From: Tilletia caries
Taxonomy: Eukaryota > Basidiomycota > Exobasidiomycetes > Tilletiales > Tilletiaceae
Direction of reading: 5' to 3'
Assembly: GCA_032718865.1 (NCBI GenBank)
Contig: JALUTQ010000005.1
Coordinates: 744,001-808,000 of the forward strand
Length of the DNA stretch: 64,000 nt
Part shown: piece after piece, positions 55,080 through 64,000 of the stretch
How positions within the stretch are numbered: position 1 is the stretch's first letter
Layout of the letters: each line of letters begins with the position of its first letter
The notes under the pieces: model-generated
Database searches by the model: none
What the model saw: only the letters and a program-made list of their open reading frames with translations
What the model was told of the DNA's origin: nothing
Translations under genes and position numbers: made by a program

Positions 55080-57554
55080 ATGTCCAAGGTGTGAGTACAT
55101 CGATCGAGCTCCCTCTCCCTCTCACTGTGGCGTCTGCGGACGAGGGAGCAGGATCGCAGCGCGAATGTCCAAACCTAGTTGCCGACGTTACTGACTTGCT
55201 CCTTGTGCTTCTCTCCAACTCGCAGCATTGTCGTCGGTGGCGGTCTCTCCGGTCTCAGTGCCGCCCACACTCTCTACGAGCGTGGAGCCAACGTTCTTGT
55301 TCTCGACAAGAGTGCGTCTTTCTCCCCCTTGATCCTGGATGTTCACTCTCTCTGACTGACAATTGTCTGCCACTTCTTTAGACCCCTTCTTCGGTGGTAA
55401 CTCAACCAAGGCTACCTCTGGTATCAACGGTCAGTCTTCTTCACATCCCCTTCACACCCCTTACTTCTGGCAGGGTTCTCACACATAATTTTTTCTCTCG
55501 TATGCAGGTGCTGGCACCCGTGGCCAATCCGAGCTTGGCATCCCCGACACTGCAAAGCAATTCGAGGCCGACACCACCAAGTCTGCCCGTGACCTCGCCC
55601 GCCCCGACCTTATCAAAGTCCTCACATACCAGTCCGGTGCCGCCGTCAACTGGCTCGTCGACGGTTTCGGACTCGACCTGACTAAGGTCTCCCGTCTCGG
55701 TGGCCACTCCCAGCCGCGAACCCACCGTGGTGGCGCACAGTTCCCCGGTATGACCATCACCTACGCCCAGATGGAGAAGCTCGAGGACCTCGCAGAGTCA
55801 GACCCCGAGCGCGTCAAGATCATCCGCAAGGCTCGTGTCACCAAGCTCATTCACGAGAACGGTGCCGTCACTGGTGTTGAGTACACCGTCAACGGCCAGA
55901 CTTTGAAGGAGTTCGGGTGAGTAATGCCACACGTCTATTCCCATAGACATCAGCATGTATGCTGACTTTTCCGCTCAACAGCCCCGTTATCCTCGCCACC
56001 GGTGGTTACGCTGCCGACTTCGACGAGGGTGAGGGAGGTCTGCTCAAGAAGTACCGCCCCGAGCTCCTCAAGCTCTCCACCACCAACGGTGACCACTGCA
56101 CTGGTGACGGTCAGAAGATGATCGCCGCCATCGGTGGCAAGCTCATCGACCTCGAGAAGGTCCAGGTCCACCCCACCGGTCTCGTTGACCCCAAGGACGT
56201 GAGTGTCACCCAAACTATCTGCTGACATGCGGTGGCAAATCTCATCTTTGTCCGCGGTCGTGCGTTTCTGACAAATTTGTGATGCATCCTTTTATTCAGC
56301 CCGACGCCAAGGTCAAGTTCTTGGCCGCTGAGGCTCTCCGTGGTGTCGGTGGTCTGCTTCTCGACAACGAGGGCAACCGTTTCGCCGACGAGCTCGGTCA
56401 CCGTGACTACGTCACTGGCCGCATGTGGGACAACAACAAGTTCCCCGTCCGTTTGATCCTGAACAGCAAGTCTGGCAAGGAGATTGAGTGGCACTGCAAG
56501 CACTACGCCGGCCGTGGGTTGATGAAGCAGTTCGACAGCGGTGCCGCTCTTGCTAAGGAGATGGGTATCTCCGAGAGCAAGCTCGAGTCCACTTTCGCTG
56601 ACTACCGGGCCATTGGCAAGTGAGTTCAGGACGAGTGCATCTTTTTATCGTCGCAGTATCGTTCTGACGCGTCGTGTCCTGTCATTTGTGTTCTCCTTCG
56701 CAGGGGTGACAAGAAGGACCCTTACGGAAAGAAGTTCTTCCAGCACCCCGAGGCCTTCACCATGGATGACAGCTTCTGGGTCGCCCACATGCAGCCCGGT
56801 GAGTCTCCAGTCATCTTATACGCGTTCCCGTGTTGAACACGATTATTGACGGTTATACATGTCCACAGTGCTCCACTACACCATGGGTGGCGCTCGCATT
56901 GACCCCGCATCGCGTGTCCTCGACCAGCAGGAGAAGCCCATCCCCGGTCTCTTCGCCTGTGGTGAGCTCGGTGGCGGTGTCCACGGTGCCAACCGTCTCG
57001 GTGGTTCGTCCCTGCTCGGCTGTGTCGTGTTCGGCCGTGTGGCCGGTGACAGCGCAGCTGCCTACCTGCTCAACGGTATTTCGACTGGCAAGATTGCCTC
57101 AGCACGTGCGGGCCAGGTCCAGCAGCACCTCGAGACACGTGTCCGCGTGGACCCATCGAGCCAGAGCCTGAACCTGACCTTCTCCTGGGCCGGCGAGCAG
57201 GGTGCGAGCGGCGCACAGCAGCAGGTGTCTGGGCCTGTCCAGACCGAGGCTGCCGCACAGGCTGCCACCACATCCGCTGCTCCCCAGCCAGAGAAGGCCC
57301 AGGTCGCAGCAGTAGAGCAGAAGGAGTACACTCTCGAGGACGTTGCCAAGCACGACAAGAAGGACGACATCTGGATCGCAGTGAACGGCCAGGTTCTGGA
57401 CGTGACCAACTTCCTCGGCGACCACCCCGGTGGAGAGAAGGCCCTGCTTCTGTACGCCGGCAAGGAGGCATCTGAGGAGTTCAACATGCTGCACGACCCC
57501 AAGGTTGTTGCCAAGTACGCTGCCCATACCATTGTCGGCACTGTCGCAAAGTAG
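55080..57554 (+). CDS. Soluble fumarate reductase fused to cytochrome b5
   Basis: FAD enzyme (Osm1/Frd1 type) reducing fumarate to succinate to reoxidise FADH2/NADH, here with a heme domain. Exons 55080-55090, 55226-55311, 55382-55429, 55508-55916, 55982-56198, 56300-56619, 56704-56798, 56869-57554; 623 residues, in frame. The dinucleotide fold VIVVGGGLSGLSAA begins at residue 4, then GGNSTKATSGING, a substrate loop with SRLGGHSQPRTHRGG, ATGGYAADF, VHPTGLVDP and GELGGGVHGANRLGGSSLL. After an Ala/Gln linker comes cytochrome b5 (YTLEDVAKHDKKDDIWIAV) with axial His residues H581 (HPGG) and H604 (NMLHD). No signal peptide or transmembrane helix, so probably cytosolic. Third positions are strongly C-biased, suggesting high expression. 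Confidence 0.95.
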
Positions 57555-57902
57555 ACGTATCTTCTCGCTCTCTCCCTCCCTCCCTCCCTCCCTCTCTGTC
57601 TATTTCCACACTTCTTTTTCTCCTCTGCGCGGCGTAACTTCCCCCACCTTTGTATCCTTGTCTTCTCTCTTTCCTCGCCACACACACACACACTGTCACA
57701 CCTCGTTTTCAGTGAATACGAACCCTACACATGAACTCACGAAATCACGTCCAGCGTCTGGGAACGCGAAGGAAGTACGAACGCAAGCGGGAGGATTTGT
57801 GGTGGCGGGGAGATACCGACTCATCCACTGACAGTATGGTACTTGACAATTTATATAGCTTTGTGTCCGGATCTAATTAAGCGAATCATTAATGATTTTC
57901 TG
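57555..57902. other. 3' flank of fumarate reductase
   Basis: 3' UTR with a (CCCT)n run at ~57574-57592 and a (CA)n run at ~57680-57692. No gene. Confidence 0.5.
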
Positions 57903-57988
57903 GCCCTTTTAGCTCAGTGGTAGAGCGTTGCACTTGTAACTTACGCGTACACATGCAAAGGTCGTTAGTTCAATCCTGGCAGGGGGCA
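57903..57988 (+). tRNA. tRNA-Thr (anticodon TGT), 14-nt intron
   Basis: Acceptor GCCCTTT pairs with AGGGGGC (two G-U pairs); D-arm GCTC/GAGC with AGTGGTA loop. Anticodon stem TTGCA (57928-57932) pairs with TGCAA (57954-57958). The loop reads C-T-TGT-A (anticodon 57935-57937), then intron 57939-57952 containing TACA complementary to TGTA. T-arm GTTAG/CTGGC with TTCAATC; discriminator A. A T-rich terminator follows. Confidence 0.93.
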
Positions 57989-59629
57989 TTTTACTTTTTA
58001 CTTTTTCTATATTGACCCTTTTATTTCCTCGACGCCTGCTTTCATACATGGCCACGACCAGATGTATCAGCACCTCTGCCCGCTCTGACGTGCGCGCGCT
58101 GACTTCTTCTTGATTCCTCCATGGTGTGCAAGTCTCTAATTGCTGACAGCTCATCTCCCTGCGAACAGCAACCCTGCCGTCCCCAGTCCCCACTGCTCCT
58201 CTACTTTCCTTTCACTTCCCACAGACCCATGGTTTGCCATGTCCATCTTGGTGCTGCCATCTTTGGCACCTGCCTCGCGAATGGTCCCTTAGCCAAGACG
58301 ACGTTGCCAGTACCGAGACTGGCCACCAGTTCGTTTCATCTCAAAGCAAGTTCCAATGCGCTCCCGTCTCACGATCCCCATGTCTCCAAAAGGGTTTCCC
58401 CCTTTTTTTCTTCCCCTGTACACTCACATCCCCTCAACCATGCGATCCCTGATTCTCACTTTCATTTCCCACGTTGAGCAGACACAACAGCTGAATGGAT
58501 TGATTCCTCCCCGCTCTGTCCTTTACCGTGTCGATGTTGGCTGGTCTCGCAGCATTTCGTCGTCCCTTGCCTCACTCACGTTCATTTTCCCCTCCCTTTT
58601 CTCAAACGTCCAGGCACCTCAGGAAAAATCTTCGAAGCGAGCAGGAACCCGCAGACGCTGAAAGGGCGCAAGTTTCGACATCCAGAAGTTCTGGACCCCT
58701 GCCTGGGTTCATCTCGTTGGTATACCATCTCATTTCGGCGATGTTTGTCGACCTTTTCCCATCACAGCATCGTCCATCGATCGGCCTTTCCAGCGGTCCA
58801 TCAAGTTTTCAGGCACGAACCTCCCGTCTTTCTTACGCCGCTCATTTAGCCGCGAGGCGGCGCAACCCTCGTTCCTGTTCCATCGCGTCCAAGACATTCG
58901 GATTCAGCGTGCGCATCTCTTGCCTGGATTTCCGGAGCAAAACGCGGCCAAGTGGACCAGGCGCCTTGCTTCGGCGGGTTGGGGCTTGGGCCTGGAACGA
59001 CCCGTCTCTATACAGGAGTTTTGCCGTCGTCGTCGCGTCTCCACGCCAACGTCCACATTATCCGGTATCATCTCAACGACATCGGAGTGTTGTTTGGGGC
59101 TGAGAGAGGATCTCCCGAGTTTGGGGGTGTCAGAAGTTTTGCGAGGTCTCCTCCTAAGACAACGCTGACGCTGACTTCGTCATTCTCCCGTCTCAATGGC
59201 CAGGTAACAACTCATCCTTCCCAACTTCTCATTCTTCACTGAAGCTCTGGATCCTCTTCTCCAGCACCCACAGGGCCGCCTCTCGTCTCATCTGGATGAT
59301 GGAACAATGTCACTCTGGCGATTGACATCGTCAAATTTTCCAATGTAACTTTTCCCATCGACAGCGCTCAACAGCAAGAGCGGCGCTGATGGCGGGCCGG
59401 CCCAGGTGGCTGTGCAAGTAGAGCGCCTTGGCCCCGAACCCCTTAAAAGAGGCGCCGAGCTGAGGCCTGATGAGCTCTGCGCAGATTCCACCGACCTCCG
59501 CTCACAAAGATCTAATTCATCCTCCTCTTCAGGGTCTTCCTCTTCCTCCTTCCCATCTGAGAATACCACCCTCTCCAAGCAGCTTCTCCCCTCCACGGTC
59601 AGATTTCGCAACCGTCCACCCCCTCCAAG
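57989..59629. other. Long spacer before the secreted barrel-protein gene
   Basis: Begins with the Pol III terminator of the tRNA (tttt from 57990). Several ORFs of 70-190 codons occur but none has domain-like content or conserved splice pattern. The last ~200 bp carry ccttaaaagag (~59440), a possible TATA-like element. I see no gene. Confidence 0.45.
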
Positions 59630-60279
59630 ATGCAGTTCCTGCTCTGCCTCCTCACAGCCTTCGCCGCCCTGGCCTCGCTTCTCGTCCAGCCCGCAGCGGC
59701 AGTCCCCGTGACGCAGCAACCCGGTTCCTCCCCCCTCGACGAACGCTCTTCAAGCAATAATGCAACGTCTCACGGCAGCCTGGAGGCTCGTCACCGAATC
59801 CACCACGGCCATGCGACTTGGTACACCCAAAACGACAAGGAGGTTGCCTGTGGCGGATGGTGAGTTCGCGGGTCTCATGGTGCTTAAAGGCTGGTGGCAT
59901 GGGCCTGGGGTTCCCCATCTACGAGAAAACCTTAACCGTCGTAAGGCTCTTTCTTTCACCTGGGCAGGTATGGAGACTACGATTCCATCGTCGCGGTTCC
60001 CTCCTGGCATCATGACCATTGCTTCCGGACGGTCAAGATTAAGGCGAACGGGATCACGAAGTACGCCAGGGCTGTAGATTCATGGTCAGTTTTTCCTGTC
60101 CGATACCTCTAAGTCCATTGATTCTCGAATCGCTTAACACTGACCTCCGTCTGATCTCTTTCACTCTCACCTGTAGCGATTCCTGTGACCCCTCCCAACT
60201 CGACATGTCGCTCGGCCTCTTCCAAGCCTTCGAGGATCTCAACGTGGGCGAATTCGACATCGAATGGGGCTTCGTGTAG
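59630..60279 (+). CDS. Small secreted double-psi beta-barrel protein
   Basis: Secreted 149-residue protein with a RlpA/barwin-like double-psi beta-barrel. Exons 59630-59859, 59968-60084 and 60177-60279, in frame. Signal peptide MQFLLCLLTAFAALASLL ending near AAAVP. The propeptide-like stretch ends LEAR (possible Kex2-type cut near RHR). The mature domain is HGHATWYTQNDKEVACGGWY, VPSWHHDHCFRTVKI, VDSCDSCDPSQLDMS and FEDLNVGEFDIEWGF. Four Cys could form the two expected disulfides. Expansin, barwin and cerato-platanin relatives act on plant cell walls or plant defence, so a plant-associated role is possible but unproved. Confidence 0.88.
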
Positions 60280-60762
60280 AGAGAGCTCCCTAAACCGGTC
60301 TCCTCTCCTTGGGGACGCCAGTCACTCAGCTCGGAGAAACGCCACGCTCTTGGCTTCCCGCCTCGCCTTCCATCCTCAAGCTTCCTTCTCTAGAGATCGT
60401 CATCCCAAAAAGTTGTTATTGCAACGACCAGTTACGCGTTACGTGAGCCATGGACTTCATTTTACGTTTTTCTACATCCATCCCTGCGTTCCCACGGGCA
60501 ACGCTTCCTTCGAGCAACCTCACCACCCTGCCCTCTGGGCTCTGGCTCATGCAGCTAAGACGAGAATCGAACAGATCCCGCATGACACGGACGACTTCCG
60601 TCACGTCTCGAGCAGCCTGTACGGGTGGAAATGCAAAGGACATCTCAGTGAGATCCGCGAAGATGTGTCTATTATGCGTGTGGCAGACCGGCAAAGGTAA
60701 CCTGAGTCGACAGAGACCGCGTAGAAGATGTGTGAAAAAAAGCGGATGTCGTGGAACGTCCG
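60280..60762. other. Convergent spacer, no gene seen
   Basis: Holds the two 3' UTRs of the barrel-protein gene (+) and RGP1 (-). Confidence 0.4.
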
Positions 60763-63700
60763 TCAAGCCTCGAAGACAAAGTTCCCAACCGCAAAGTTGG
60801 TCGTGCTCGGTAAGATCCGAACAGGCACCGCACATTCCACAATCTCCAGCCTCGTCTCCGTCGCAAATGCCTGCGGCTGCGGTGTCGGCGTCGGTAACTC
60901 CACCTCCAACTTGTGCAGCGCAAAAGAAGCGTCCTTCTCCTCGTCAAACGACTCCTCGCCCTCCGTCGTCGTGGTCGTGATCGTAGGCACGTTCGTCGGC
61001 GGTGCCGTATTCGTCGGCGTGACATCTTCCTCCACCCGCTCCTTCTTCTCGTCTGACGATGGTACAGCAGTGAGTTCCCGCCTCCGCTGACTCTTCTCCA
61101 AGGACAGCGGGGCCAACATCGTCGGATTGCCCGAAGCAGCCACCCCGGGGCCTGCCAGGTACTTGACCGCCCTCCACGCAGAGTGGTACAGCGCAAAGCC
61201 GTCTGGTTTGGAAGGGATGAGATGTGGTGGGGGTGGGAGAGCGGGCATCAGCGCCAGAGGCGATTCTCCGAGTGCGGCGGATGGGGTAGAGGGTGTGCTG
61301 GGAGCGGTGGAGCCTGGGGTCAAGGGTGGTGGACCGCCCAGGGGTGTGCCGGGAAGAGGGGTCAGGTTGCCATCCAGTGATGTGGAGGATAGGTCCTTGA
61401 TGCTGGCCAGGGTGAGCAGGGACAACTTGACCGTCCACTTCAACTTGACTGCAAGAGTATAAATGAACATCGTCGTCAGCACACAAGCTAACAGTTCGAC
61501 AGAGGAACGCTGAGAGCTGGTCTGGCGAAGGACACATACCTGCGCTCGTCTTGAAATCCGGGGTGGCTCCACTCGGGATACTCAAGGAGAAAGGGACACG
61601 GCCTTTGTCGAGTGTGCTCTCGTGATGCTCGGCGTGTATCACGCGCGTCAGCTTGATAGCCTTCGACACCGGCGCCACGCTCGACAGAGTGGGCTCGATG
61701 TCCTCATGACTCTCCAACGTCACAGCAAGCTTCGGGGCGTCAAACAGAAACACATGTCAATATGTCGTCGATTCGGAAGAAGGCATCAGTCCAAAATACA
61801 CTCACTCGCACGATCCTAGTCAACGCCTCCTTCGCATTCATAGACACGACACCTTGCACCGTGTCTCCGAGGCGATACCGACTTCGGACAAGCGTCAAGA
61901 CGGCCGCAATACTGCCATCCTTCGAAATGTCGTACGAAACCTTCGAAGAGTTCGTAGCTAGGATATCTGTCGCTGACGAACACGTATGCGTCTCGACGTC
62001 CTCAGCAGCCTGGGTGTCCGTCGACGAGCTCATCCGGCGCAAGTTAATGTTGGGCCGGGCCAACGTCAGCGATTTGCCATTAGTTTCAGAACCGTTCTGC
62101 TCCTGTGTTGATTCTTCTTCCTCGGGTAGACCGAGGAGAGCGCGGGCATAGTTTTGGAGATCAAGAGTGTTTTTGTCGCTTTTGGCTTTGTCACTCGAAA
62201 GTGTGCGGCTGAGAGTCCCCTTGGTGGGTGTTAGTGGTTGTGGGTCTGGGGGTGTCTCTAGAGACGACGCATGTCCGGACGAGAGTGAGGAAGGTGGGCC
62301 TTGAGGCTCGTGTTTAACCATACCTTCGTCCCGTCCCTTGATGACTGGGTTGCCCAGGTCCCAAAATGCAGGCTCGCCATGAGGAAGGGCGACATTGTTG
62401 TATAGTCGGATCGGAATATTGAATAGTTTGCTTTTGGGTGCGCTGGGACCGCTCAGCGCGGGTGAGACGGAAGAGTCTGGGGAGCGGTTTACACCGATAG
62501 TCAAGGTGTAGGTGAACTGGATTGACCGGCCGAGGAATGTCGGTGGGAGATCGAGGGGGAGCGGGAGGCGGAAGGAGTCTGTAAGGGGAAGAGAACTGCC
62601 ATCAGCATTAAGAAAAAGGCAGAACGGAGGGGGATTTGATTGGGGACTTCCGAGCCTATACTCACAAGTCTTGCTTTCTCCTGGAGCAAGCACGTGATCG
62701 ACAAAGAGGATACTAGGCGGAGTGCTAAGCGTAGGAATGTTGCGATTCATGAGCGTCCGTTCACGAGTGTCCTGCAATGTCGATCCGGTTCGCTTGTGAG
62801 ACACTCTTCTGCGCGAAAGCGAAGGACTCGTCGGGCCAATGATTGGAGACGAAGATCCCAAGCCATTTGCTGAGCCCAAGCCAGACGGAACTGCCAACGA
62901 TGCCGAAGACGAATGTCTAGGTCCTCCTCGTGCGGCAGATCCGAGAGACGGAGAGCCCCATTCCTGGGCGATATTGGGACTGCCAAGACCAAAGGTGCTG
63001 AGGCTGGGTGAGACGGGGGCAGTAAGTGCATTTTTGAGGTAGGAGCCCCATCCGACGCGCTCCTCTATGTCGAGCTGTACGTCGTGACCAAGATCGCCTC
63101 CTCCGAAGACGCCGCCTGAGGAAGCGGCACTCGAATGGTCGGCAAGACGCTGTTTCAGGGCATTAAACTCGGCAGGCTTGATCATGCTCTCGTCCAGCTG
63201 GAAGGAACCTGAGAGCTGAGCAAATGACCAGAGAATATGCGCGCTGCCGGGCGTTTGAGCGAGTCGTCCTCTGAGCTCATTTGAGCTGAGGGAGGGACGA
63301 CCAGGGCTGATCTTGTCGTTCAAGGAGCTCGATGCCGTGGAGGCCGAAAGCGAGGTCACAGAACTGGAGGCCGCGGAGGAGGGAAAAAGAGGGGAAAAGA
63401 GGGGCCCACGTGTCGGTGTTGATGGCGCAATGAAGCTGGAAGAAGAGCTCATGGCGACGTCTGGTCTGGCAGGGGATGGGTTGGACAGGATGGGATCGTC
63501 GGGAAAGGCGAGGTGGAAGTCGTTCCGAATTGACATTTTGCGTGAATGCGGGTGCAAGTGTCCGATGGGTGTGCTCGGCTTGCGCCCCGGAAATGTGCCG
63601 GCCGATATCGAGGTGTCTGCTGCTCCTGCCAGTCCGAATTGGAACGAGGTCGATGCTGAGGACGTTTCCTGGACGTGGACGAATGAGCCGTTTCCAGCGA

Positions 63701-63953
63701 CGGAGGCCGTTTCTGTCGCTGCATCGCTCTCGGACGGCGCAACTTCCGAGAGCTGGTCGTCGTCCTCCGACGCTGACACGCGGTGCAAGAAGGGTTGCTG
63801 CCGTCTGCGATCTGCAGAGGCTGAGGTCGATCCTGCTGCGTCGTGGGCTGTGTGTTGAGGGTGTGCGGTGTTGGTGAAGGTGATGAAGCACACGAAGTGC
63901 TCGCCCGCAAAGAAGGACGAGCTCGCTGGCCGCACCGACACTGTGACCGCCAT
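60763..63953 (-). CDS. Rgp1-family subunit of the Ypt6/Rab6 GEF
   Basis: Partner of Ric1 in the Golgi guanine-exchange complex for Ypt6/Rab6. Exons in transcript order: 63953-61806, 61729-61540, 61448-60763; 1007 residues, in frame. The Rgp1 family (PF08737) shows in MAVTVSVRPASSSFFAGEHFVCFITFTN, ILWSFAQLSGSFQLDESMIKPAEF, FTYTLTIGVNR, FNIPIRLYNNV, VRSRYRLGDTVQGVVSMN, LESHEDIEPTL, VKLKWTVKLSLLT and VECAVPVRILPSTTNF. The N-terminal half contains Ser-rich disordered inserts, so the protein is larger than the 663-residue yeast one. The first acceptor (CCGAAG) is a weak site but is the only one that keeps the LAVTLESHED stretch in frame. Confidence 0.93.
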
Positions 63954-64000
63954 GCCGTCTGCCTCTTCTTCCGTGACCCTGCCTGCCTATTCGCTTCCGC

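Noticed and set aside
58121..59242. Several + strand ORFs of 70-190 codons
   Set aside because: They overlap in different frames, lack domains and splice consistency, and read like translated CT-rich spacer.
1..64000. CRISPR arrays, bacterial operons or phage genes
   Set aside because: None seen; the gene structure is eukaryotic throughout.

Overview
The window is nuclear DNA of a filamentous or dimorphic fungus, most likely a basidiomycete. Genes carry many short introns (mostly 60-115 nt) with GTGAGT-type donors, a CTGAC/CTAAC-like branch site and a CAG/TAG acceptor. Intergenic spaces are GC-rich and leaders pyrimidine-rich, and the protein set is fungal: DOCK-family GEF, Rgp1, Ecm3-like carrier, CK2 beta, Trm732, soluble fumarate reductase fused to cytochrome b5. 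I cannot place the lineage more finely.

Layout, left to right. 0-9.4 kb (+): the 3' end of an unknown Ser-rich protein, a UBE3D-type E2-binding protein, a possible small spliced gene, an unknown Ser-rich protein and a Bromo_TP histone-fold protein. 9.9-14.9 kb (+): a very long YTH-domain m6A reader. 15.3-15.8 kb: a MITE with a 10-bp target duplication. 16.2-21.4 kb (+): an Ecm3-like membrane carrier and mitochondrial Asn-tRNA synthetase, convergent with Trm732 (-, to 26.5 kb). 26.7-33.4 kb: tRNA-Ser(GCT), thiolase (-), cytidine deaminase (-), acyl-protein thioesterase (+), secreted lipase (-). 34.5-37.3 kb (-): an Asn-rich single-pass membrane protein. 38.7-39.5 kb: a TA-flanked MITE. 40.0-50.3 kb: CK2 beta (-), an unknown nuclear-type protein (+) and a 2283-aa DOCK GEF (-). 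50.3-54.2 kb: a mobile-element patch. 55.1-64 kb: fumarate reductase-cytochrome b5 (+), tRNA-Thr(TGT), a secreted double-psi-barrel protein (+), Rgp1 (-).

The most unusual part is 51.97-54.20 kb. A 2231-bp segment has matching terminal inverted repeats and a 7-bp target duplication. Inside it lies a fragment of purine-biosynthesis FGAM synthase, broken within its N-terminal half, and a set of spliced exons that look like the start of a mitochondrial protein. This is the structure of a Pack-TYPE transposon, a non-autonomous element that has picked up pieces of host genes. A 274-bp MITE sits 550 bp upstream.

Exon structures were built by hand. Every multi-exon model listed with high confidence keeps reading frame across all its junctions. 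The functions are those of separate housekeeping pathways (translation, tRNA modification, lipid and pyrimidine metabolism, membrane traffic, chromatin and RNA regulation). I see no metabolic cluster.
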